From: Oxytricha trifallax
Taxonomy: Eukaryota; Ciliophora; Spirotrichea; Sporadotrichida; Oxytrichidae
Assembly: GCA_000711775.1 (NCBI GenBank)
Contig: ARYC01000264.1
Location: 62,001 to 126,000, forward strand
DNA length: 64,000 bases
Direction of reading: 5' to 3'
A program made the position numbers and the translations under genes. Of the stretch, positions 1-9,400 are shown one piece after another. The notes under the pieces were generated by a model. That model worked only from the letters and a program-made list of their open reading frames with translations, searched no databases and was not told the DNA's origin. Within the stretch, counting starts at the first letter, position 1; every line of letters begins with the position of its first letter.

Positions 1-1
1 A

Positions 2-3000
2 CTCAAATTAGACTAAGCAAAGATAAGTGCTGCAATTACACCATTCGAAAATATGGGATAAGGTAACTAATAAAGCAAGCCATCATTAAACTTGAACTAA
101 CTTTTGGCTTAAGAAGAAAATAGAAAACCTGGTCAAGAAATTCATATCATTAAGAGACCTGTATAAACTGAAGAATTTAAGAAGATACAAGAAAGATTAA
201 ACAAGTATTACCAAGATAAAAGAAAAGAAGAGGTTTAAGTGAAGCCTGAAATGGTTATAAATTAATAGCAAAACTAGGTTAATTAAAACTATAACAATCA
301 ATAGAATGATTCTGATGCTATGTCCATGACTAAGACCCTATCTTCATTCAAAAGTCTCATGATGAAGACCATGTCATAGATGAGTATTCATCAAGAAAAT
401 AATATCGCTCAATAGTTCAATCAAGGCAACGACCAAAGACAAAGAATGAACAGTAGATTATAAGGAGGTGCTCATCATCAAAACTAAAGTGTTAATGTAT
501 CAAGTATTTAAGATGATTATTCTGTTGGCGTTGACTATTCAGAAAATCTCACAAAGATTATAAGCCCCAAGAATCTATATAACGGCTCCTTGGCAAACAT
601 TAAACAAAGAAATCACAATGTTTAAACTTAATAACCTTCAGAAAAGAATGAGTAAGGACTAAACAATAAATAGTAGTTGAACATGCTCTCCAATTCTAAA
701 AAATAGCTATTATTGCCTAACTCATTATTCTTCAAGTAGAAAGGAAATCCAAACTAACAGTAACCATTTTCTGAAGATACTCTAAGTCTTAAGTATATAA
801 AATAAAAAGTTTGAATCTAGTTTATTTTGCTTTTTGTAACAGTAGACCACCTTCTCTATGCTTTTGTGGAAAGAACAACTGCTTATGGGGGAGGAAGTCT
901 CCTGCATTTTTTTTAAATTTAAAATTTAATAATTTTTCCATAAATTCAAAAATTGTATATTTATGACCATTAAATATTAAGAGGATATTGAGGAATGGGA
1001 GGAAGAGTAATACTTGGAGTTTAGAAAACAATTATAGAATTGAGAACACTTGAATCATCTCATATACTTAAGAAATATATATAATGGACAAACTCCAGCC
1101 AAACATGCCTAAGAGTTCTCAGATGAACTGGTATTCACAAGAAACTAGATAATGCTTAGTATCCATGTTAATAGAGATATTGACTAATTGATTAATAAAT
1201 TAGATTTAATTATAACTATGAAATTAGTCCGGAAGTTGGTTGATAGTTGTTATAAAAAATAATTTTTAAAAAAATAAAAAAATAATTTGGCTAGCAGGTA
1301 GAACATACCCCCCCCCTAATGTGCTATTTTCTTTTTGTAGTCTTGTAGAGTTTTTGACGCTGAGAAAGATTGTCAGAAGCGTCTTTTGCTTGTGAGCAAT
1401 AGTTTTCGAGCTATGACCAAAATTAAGTTCATTTTTATACATAAAAACATAATAAAAATAGTCAAAAATTAAAAATATATATTCTATCTATTTTTATTAA
1501 AAATCAATTTTTGGGATGTTTTTGTCATATCTTGAACAAAGATATCATAATTAAAGTAGTATTTTGAAATGCAACCAATTTGGTCCAAATTTAATAATTT
1601 TATCATTAATTATGTATTTCTTGACAAAATTGGTTGCATTTCAAAATACTAATTTAATTATGATATCTTTGTTCAAGATATGACAAAAACATCCCAAAAA
1701 TTGATTTTTAATAAAAATAGATAGAATATATATTTTTAATTTTTGACTATTTTTATGATGTTTTTATGTATAAAAATGAACTTTATTTTGGTCATAGCTC
1801 GAAAACTATTGCTCACAAGCAAAAGACGCTTCTGACAATCTTTCTCAGCGTCAAAAACTCTACAAGACTTCAAAAAGAAAATAGTACATTAGGGGGGGGT
1901 ATGTTCTACCTGCTAGCCAATAATTTTAGTGCAAGAAACTTCCCTAAAAGTTTTTTGTCATAAACAAGTGCAGAAAAATTCCCCCCCCACACTGCTTCTG
2001 TGGTTAAGATTCGAAGAAAGACTTGCTTTGTCATTTCTAAAACTTCCTTTAGGAGATGGACAAGCACCCTTAATTGAACCAAGGACTAGGAGGTCTTTAC
2101 AAAGAGAGTATCTTTTAATCACCAATTGAAAATGTGAGATAAAGTGCATCAACTAACGACTTCCTTCTTACTAATTTCTAGTTCCTTAATGCGGGCAGAT
2201 CATCTTCGCAGAATTCTAGATTGTCGAGACCAAAGGGACTTCATGGGAATAGATAGAGCTCAGTTTCAGCAACCACTAATAATCATCTAGGACAACCAAA
2301 GATGAAGAGATTTTCATCTGGAACTACTCTTACCAATTTGCCTTTAAAGAAAATTAATTATTGCTATTATACAATAAATACATATAATAATACTGACTTT
2401 TAGTTTTACCTGTCGAAAATTAAGGGTTAAGGATTTAATTAATATGGAACTTCTACAAATTTTCTTTTTTTTCATCATGCGATTAATTACTCTTATTAAT
2501 AAATAATCTATTTACATTATTGTTTGCATTTAATATTAAAATTTCTCAGCAATCTTTTTGAATTTATTTCATGAATAAAGTCTTAGAAATTTAATTTAAT
2601 TTTTTCATCTAAAGTTATAATCGAGTATCTACCAATTATTAAGTTTATCATTATACATTGATTAATTTTTAAAAATAATTTTTATTTGGCATTAATACAT
2701 GAACCATTGCCAAAGTACTCAAGTCTTCACTCACTTGAAGAAAATCAGCATTGACAGTGAAAACCAGATAAAAGATATAGTAGTAAATTAAATCAAGGAT
2801 TTTCAACAGTTAAGTGATGGAATCAGCAGTTCCCCTTCAAAAATAACTATGATTACATAAGATTAACTTGAAAAGTTAGATACTAACAAAGAAGAAGAAA
2901 TTAGATTGTTGAACATAGAAAATGATATAATGCACAAAGCTTTCATTCAAAAGTCCCATAGATTGAATCTATAAGATAGCCAGAGAAACGAGCTTCTACA

Positions 3001-3400
3001 AAGAATTCAGCTTTACAAGTAGAATCAATAAGCGAATACAAAAAATAATTCAGGGGTTTCCTCGACAATGCATGAAGAAGGCGCATACTCACATGGAGGA
3101 GTGGGTTCTACTCAAAATACAAGCCATGTTACAGCGATAGGCTACAACAGCAACTATAACAGTGGAAATCATTCAAGTTTGAATCAACAGTAAATTCAAC
3201 TTTAGTAGCAACACTTGAGAAGACAAAGTGATGTCAATAATAACTACCAAAATTCACTCAATGTAAATTAGAATGTTTCAAATGTCACTAGTCTTGAGGA
3301 GAGAAGAAAAGCTGAAAAGTACAGGAAGCAGATGGATTTGGTTGGATAAAACTAAAATGAAAGAGAAAATATGAACCAGCAAAATTATGGCTACATGTGA
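2..3400 (+). CDS. Q/N/S-rich hypothetical protein, 5' end outside window, interrupted by three IESs
   Basis: I do not recognise this protein. Four coding blocks can be read with TAA/TAG as Gln: 2-800, 1078-1146, about 1932-2364 and 2706-3400, ending at TGA 3398-3400. Three direct repeats join them: TATATAA (794/1078), CAAGAAACT (1138/1932) and ATTGC (2360/2706). The first and third joins keep the reading phase. After the second join the open frame shifts by one base close to a run of eight C at 1981-1988, so that spot may hold an assembly error or a further small IES. The product is hydrophilic and rich in Gln, Asn and Ser. Its last block has short stretches of coiled-coil character (residues such as EEEIRLLNIENDI). 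No signal peptide or membrane segment was seen in the part present. It is clear that this is coding; the function is unknown. Confidence 0.7.
801..1084 (+). other. IES 1, pointer TATATAA
   Basis: This AT-rich segment of 284 bp lies between direct repeats TATATAA at 794-800 and 1078-1084. Both copies sit in the same codon phase (TAT ATA A). Reading across the excised join avoids the TGA at 812 and continues as ...LSLKYIMDKLQPNMPK. Inside it, around 880-903, is a short G-rich stretch resembling the end motif of the palindromic IES near 52.6 kb. Confidence 0.6.
1147..1940 (+). other. IES 2, pointer CAAGAAACT, carrying a palindromic element
   Basis: A 794-bp segment lies between two copies of the 9-bp repeat CAAGAAACT (1138-1146 and 1932-1940). 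The left copy is in phase with its coding block. The right copy is one base out of phase with the best downstream frame; a C8 run at 1981 could explain that. Most of the segment is the large inverted repeat at 1287-1920. Confidence 0.6.
1287..1920. repeat. large inverted repeat (foldback element), arms about 290 bp
   Basis: The left arm starts TTGGCTAGCAGGTAGAACAT followed by nine C; the right arm ends with the reverse complement of this. The arms match almost base for base, for example across the segments around 1330-1400 and 1800-1870. They are separated by a loop of a few tens of bases near 1590-1620. AATAATTT occurs at 1281-1288 and again at 1919-1926, overlapping the arm ends, and could be a target duplication. 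I see no protein-coding gene in it. Confidence 0.85.
2365..2710 (+). other. IES 3, pointer ATTGC
   Basis: This is a very AT-rich 346-bp segment between ATTGC at 2360-2364 and ATTGC at 2706-2710. Both copies are in the same phase (..TAT TGC / ..CAT TGC), and the join reads ...KKINYCQSTQVFTHL. A five-base repeat is weak alone; the composition drop and phase agreement support it. Confidence 0.5.
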
Positions 3401-3565
3401 ATTAAATATTAATTAAACTTCTCGATTTTAAGTAATCGAATTGGAACCACTATTATTTGTCATTTATTAAAACTAAATGTTAAACTTTGAAACATTCTCA
3501 TTTATTCAAAGTATATATCTAGTTTAAGAAAGTTAATTATAATATAATCAATAAATAAATATAAA

Positions 3566-4415
3566 ATGGGAAGCTAGTTAGCAAAAGAGCAAGAACAACT
3601 GAAAAATCTTAACTGTATGTATCTTATTTTAATGCCCCAAATACATTGATTCTAATCCATCGTTATGTTATAGTCTCTGAGAAGGAGCTTTAGAAATTAT
3701 ACAAGAACTTCTCTAAAATTGATAAGGATAAGAATGGTACTCTCGAACCTGAAGAGTTCTTCGATATTCCAGGTAAGATAATACACTATATTTGAACTCG
3801 ATATTCATTAAGTTTCACTTATTCCATTGCGCATATTTACTAAATCTAAATTTGGGGAAATCTGCTGGCCTTAATCTGGGAATATTAACCGAGATTGTTA
3901 CTCTTTATTTTTGCTAATTGTATATTGACGATCCATATTATAGAGCTTGCCTAAAATCCTCTCGTCCGTAGAGTGATTGCAGTGTTGGATAAAAACAAGG
4001 ACGGAAACATTTCCTTCTTGGAGTTCGTCCAGGGTTTGAATTCACTCTCAGCTGGCGCCTCTCACGAGGAGAAGCTTAGATTCGCCTTCCAAATCTATGA
4101 CATCAATCAAGACGGATACATATCAAATGGTGAGCTCTTCACAGTGCTCAAGATGATGGTTGGCAACAATCTCAACGATGTGCAATTACAACAGCTAGTC
4201 GATAGAACCATTATCAAGGCTGACGAAGACTTCGATGGAAAGATCTCCTTCGAGGAATTCTGCAAGGTAAGACTAATACACACCAATATATAAAGATATA
4301 ATTGCACTATTTTCAATTAATACTCTAAATTGTATTTGCAGATTTACTTAATAATTCAATTTTATAGATGGTTAAGGACTTAGATGTTGTTGATAAACTT
4401 ACAATCAACTGCTGA
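3566..4415 (+). CDS. calcineurin B-like regulatory subunit (EF-hand)
   Basis: This encodes the Ca2+-binding regulatory subunit of the phosphatase calcineurin (PP2B). Four exons with GT-AG introns are read: 3566-3614, 3674-3772, 3944-4266 and 4368-4415. The protein of about 172 residues starts MGSQLAKEQ, keeping the N-myristoylation glycine (MGxxx). It carries four EF-hands with loops [36 protein letters not shown] and [12 protein letters not shown]. The conserved calcineurin B segment LKMMVGNNL and the insertion sequence ELAQNPLVRRV are present, and the length matches the family. Intron 2 (171 bp) is longer than the others and could hold an IES. The family identity is secure, because the central region follows animal calcineurin B closely. 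Confidence 0.95.
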
Positions 4416-4672
4416 TCTCGCAATTTAGAGCAAAATCAGACTTTGATAATTATGCTTATTGAATCTTTCATAAATAATTTTATTAAGTTTAAATGCACTT
4501 TGTTTTTTTCTTCTATAAAAGCATTAATATTAAACTTAATTATTAAATGCAATAATATTATTATCAAACTTGTAATAATATTCAATAAAACTTATATGAT
4601 TTAATAATGAAAAATTAAATATATTTCGCTCCCCTTACAACATTATAAGAAAAGAAAATATTTCAATCTAAT
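4416..4672. other. intergenic, AT-rich
   Basis: The spacer between calcineurin B and the MORN gene is poly-T/AT-rich. No gene, repeat or RNA is seen. Confidence 0.6.
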
Positions 4673-6271
4673 ATGGATTAATTGTTTACAAATTCTTTAC
4701 CTACTAAAACTCAAAAACACAGACTTATTAAGCCTAGAAGACGCTAGTCCGTAATTATAAATAAGTAATAAAACTAATCACCGAGATTTAATCAAGTAAA
4801 AAACGAGAATTCAATTATACTAAGATCAAAAAGTAATAATAAAGATAAATATAAATCAGTCGATAACTCTTAAATCTCAACCAAATAGAAAAAGTTAAAT
4901 AGAAAACTTAGAGGCAATGACTTAGCATTTTAAGATAGTAATGAAAATTTACGAATAAAAACTCCAATTCATTCAAATTTGCAATAAAGCTTTACAGAGC
5001 AAAGAACCTAAAATGTTAATTCTCAATTGCAGGGTTAAGGTGGCAATAAAATTAATACTAAGACTGATCAACTAAAACTTTCACCAAACATGAAAAGAAA
5101 TTTTTAATCAAGAAAAAGCCTTGTACCAAATTTCTAAAACACAGATTCATAATAGAAAATTTAAGAAATGAAACAGCAGTACAAGAAATTGTTGCTAAAA
5201 GATGGAAAAGGAATAAGTCTAGACTTTAAAATGATAAGCCATTTATTTGATTTTGCAGAGGTTAAAGCTCGTTAGAGTTTTGGAGTAAAATAATTTCAAA
5301 ATGCTTTGTACTAAGGTTCTCTTGATTCTTAAGGCTTAAGAGAGGGATTTGGTGTAATGATATATGACACAGGTAGACTTTATGAAGGCTAATGGGTGTA
5401 GGATTAAAGATCAGGCGAAGGATTTGAGTTATACAGTAATGGCAATGAATATAAAGGGGAATTCAAGCAAAATAAGCCTGAAGGAAAAGGTAGCTACTTA
5501 TGGGTTAATGGTGATTATTACGAGGGGTATTGGATTAATGGCGAAAGACATGGCAATGGATGCTGGTACAATCACAAAGAAGAGATATATGATGGAGATT
5601 GGGACAGAGGAGAAGCAACTGGATATGGAATTATGACATGGAAAAATGGTGACAGATATGAAGGCTAGTGGAAAAATTGCAAAAAGCATGGAGAGGGTAA
5701 AGATCTATTTATAGATGGAAGTAGCTATGTGGGCATGTATGAAGACGGAATTCCTTCAGGAAGAGGTGAATACTAATGGGTGGATGGAAGTTATTATAAA
5801 GGATATTATGAAAAAGGCTTAAAACATGGGAAAGGTATCCTATTCAAGAAATCAATTCAAGATACTAATAAATGGATACTTTATGAGGGTTCTTTCGAAA
5901 GAGACAAGAGAAAAGGTTTTGGAGAAGTTAAATGGTCAAACGGCAGCGAATATAAAGGATACTTTGATTAAGACGAGAGAAGTGGAAAAGGAGAAATGCG
6001 ATGGTATGATGGCACCTTATATATTGGCGAATGGGTTTTGGGAAAACAGCATGGCTGGGGTAGTTTAAAATTACCAAATAATGAAATTAAAACTGGATAC
6101 TTTGTTAACAACACATTCCAAGGTACTGATATGCAATTTGGGTTAAAACAACAGAGTATTCTCTCAAATGGAGGTTTGACATAAAGAGAGCAATTAAAGA
6201 ATAATCTGCCTTAAATTGCTTTAAAGTTTGGACTTTAAAGAAGGTCCCATTCAGATTTACAAATTCATTGA
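4673..6271 (+). CDS. MORN-repeat protein, uninterrupted
   Basis: A single open frame of 532 residues runs from ATG 4673 to TGA 6269-6271 with no intron or IES, although many Gln codons are TAA/TAG. The first 180 residues or so are basic and low in complexity. About eleven MORN repeats follow, with cores such as YKGEFKQNKPEGKGSY, YEGYWINGERHGNGCW, YVGMYEDGIPSGRGEY and YIGEWVLGKQHGWGSL. MORN repeats bind lipids or act as protein scaffolds; in ciliates such proteins are common at cortical and ciliary structures, and that placement here is inference. The C-terminal 60 residues after the repeats are not recognisable. Confidence 0.92.
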
Positions 6272-6484
6272 ATTATTATTTAAAACAGAGCTTAAGTTTG
6301 ATAAAGTGAATCAGAGAGGATCATAGACACAAAGAATTAAACATTAAAAATAAATAGTACCATTATGGAAGCCTATTGGTAATTAAACTTCAATGAGAAC
6401 TTATGAAACTACTAAATTAATTAAACTGAGTGAATTAAATAATTAAGGTTTTAAAATAAATAGTTAATTTTGTTTATTATAAAA

Positions 6485-9400
6485 ATGGAAATTGTCGCAT
6501 CAACAATGCCACTTAACCAGCCTATAACTGGTGGCGATTATCAGGCTTAACAATAATAGTTAGCACTATTTGACCCGGTAAGAGTGAGCCCAGAGGAAGT
6601 TGGAAAAATTATTCATGCTCTACAGGAAGAAATCAAGATCATAAAGCTATAATTAGAAAATCTACCTGGCTACAGTAAAGGTAACTTACTTTTTATTTAC
6701 ACAATTTTATTTCATAAATAATCTTCGTAATAAGATTACTAACTTAAATTTATAGGTGAGGTACCCCCACATTTGCATAAGTTAAAATCTGAACTTGAAA
6801 AAATCTATGAGAGCTTGGAGAAGAAAAATGAAATATTGATGAATTAAATGATGAAGAATTTCGGAAAGACATAGCAAGATCTTCCTAATTTCAAGTTGCC
6901 TGATATTCCACCTTAATCAGTTAAAAGACCTTCATTATATGAAATGCAAAGTCCACCAGAAGATATAAACGGATCTTAATTTGGTTCGTTTTAAGCCAAA
7001 GGGACTGGAATATAATAGAGTGAATAAAATAGTTTAATCTTTGATTTAATTTTACTCAAACCACAAGCAGGACGATGGTCAGGGAGATAGACATATACTG
7101 CCAAAAATTCCTTAGGAGGCATCTTCAAAAGTAAAAAGTGGAAAATGCAAGGAACTTTGGATGGTGGTTCTACTGATCCTCCCCCAATTAATGAAGAAGA
7201 CATTAACAAAGGCATGATCAATCTTTTGAACAAAGGCATTATACCAAGAGATGTTGATTTAACTCCTGCTTTTGAAAAAGGTGCTCCACCAGTTATGTGC
7301 TTCAAAATTTTATATTAATAGTTTATGCAAAGGAGTGAGGTTCTATGAGAAACGGGAATAAAACGTGAAGAGAGAGATTCAAACTGGTCCTACTTTCCAA
7401 AACTAATTAAAATTTGATTTGTAACCCCTCCCTTAAATAGCAAAGACTAGACAACTTGTGCCTCTATATTAAGGTGATTAGACTTATATAAATCGATAAA
7501 TGTAACCATCGATTGCAAATATTTAATTTGGACAGAATAACAACTTCTTAGCTCTTCCTGCCCCTGGTGATGAGTACAAATCATTTAGTTAAAGCTAAAC
7601 TATATAACAATAAAACTATCAAAATAACTTCTCGCAATCATAAATTGATTTGTAAAAGGACAGATCCTATAACGAACTCATGGATATTTATTCTTTGCAT
7701 GAGTTCATTATCCGCAAAGGCAAGGTTTTAGATTAAACTCCTGAGTTTATTTCATTTAAGCGTACGTATATTCACAAATGGGGCTCAATTTCTTACATAA
7801 TTCACTTACTTGAAAAGTTATTCACTAATTTACAATATAAAATAGTATTCATATATAGGAATTATTTTGATTGACAACATATAACATTGATATGGCTTAT
7901 GTTGAAGGTAAATAAGTAGCAATGCTTGCTGAAGAAGATCTTAAAAAGCCTTCAAATGATCTTTTATTTGATTGCATTGTAAACAAAGAAGAAGTTGGTA
8001 AAATCATAAAAATCCCTTCTCGTATGTTCAAAGGGCCTAAGGGACCAGAGATTCAAAACCCCAAAACCCTTTCAGTAGTTTGATTGAGTTTTTGATTGAT
8101 GAAAGTAGACTATTAACGCATGTTTTATTAGGGTTTTAATAGGGTTTATGTAGGGGTTTAATGTTTAAATATTAGTAATTTAAGTGAGTATATGCGAGGT
8201 CTGGGGTCAGTTTATGACAGTGAGTATATAGATTTATTGTTTAAGTTGCGATATGGATGTGATGAATATAGTGAATAACTCAAGCCTGTTCTGAATTATA
8301 CGTCTATAGCAAGGCTACTCCATAAATCTCCAGCAACTGTGAGGTCTCACTGTCTATTAGCATTGAATTTAAAGAGATAGCATCTTAATTCTAAGCCTAA
8401 GAGACCCTTAAAATTTTAGCAGCATCATATTGAATATCTTATTAATGATAAGACTCTTAAATACTGGGCTCATTTCTCTTTAGCTTAGAGGGCTGTGATG
8501 TTTCATCACCAATTTCCTGAGCTTCACATATCTGCTTAATCGATAGCTAACATATATAAAAAGAACGGAATATCTTACAAGACAGTCAATCGCATTAAGA
8601 GAGTGATTGACTTTAATGTTCCATTTTATAAGACTAATTTAAATTATATATTCGATTAAATGCAGAGGTCTTAAGAGCATAATATAAAGTTCATACACGC
8701 TGATGAAGCTGTATTTACATTCAATACCTTTATATCAAGGTCTTGGTACAAGAGGTATAGTAATATAGAAGTTTATGACTAAAAGGTTAAGGTGTAAACT
8801 CATGCTATTCTTGGTGGAATAAGTGAAGATAGTGGCCTCGAGACTTATGTTATTCACCCTCGTTCTATAAAGACTGAATAATATATTAAGTTCTTGCAAT
8901 AACTCAGAGATAAGTACGCTGACTAAGAGATTATTCTATTCGTTGATAACTTGTCAGTTCATAAAACTAAAGACTCAAGGAAGGAATATGAAAGGCTAAA
9001 TATAACACCTGTATTTAATGTTCCTTACAGCCCTCAGTTCAATGGAATTGAATTATATTGGGGGTTATTGAAAGGTCATTATAAGAAATTGCTGCTCTAC
9101 CATCTGATGCATGATTTAAAGATAGATACAGTCGATTTATTAAGAGTGCTGCTAAGAGAGTCAGCGATGAAAAAGCTAAAGTATGCGCAAGAGAAGGCAG
9201 ATTTTGTGTATATAAATAAGTATTAGATTTAAACGAATGAATAAGTTCACATATTAAATTTGCCCGAAAAAGGATTTGGCTTCTCTTTCTTTTCTTCCTC
9301 TTAAGGCTTGCTTGGGCCCATGTTTCTTCTCTTAGTGCCAGCCCCCGCATCAATGTTCATCTCTTCTGGCTTTTATAAATCTTTGAAGAGCCTCTTACTC

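Noticed and set aside
880-903. A fourth palindromic element based on the GGAAGT-TCCTGC stretch
   Set aside because: Only one short copy is present, with no inverted partner within IES 1. Noted only as similarity to the 52.6-kb element.
4673-6271. Many in-frame TAA/TAG codons read as a decayed pseudogene
   Set aside because: All long conserved frames in the window show TAA/TAG at Gln positions, for example in eIF5, the ferlin and threonine aldolase. This is the ciliate code with TGA as the stop.
8054-8070. Telomere repeat CAAAACCCCAAAACCC taken as a chromosome end or telomere-addition site
   Set aside because: It occurs as an inverted pair with the copy ending at 12208, is flanked by ATT duplications and encloses TBE genes, so it is transposon end sequence inside a longer chromosome.
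9039-9353. Minus-strand frame opposite the transposase
   Set aside because: It is the complement of the transposase C-terminal region and the end of the 22-kDa gene; no family features.
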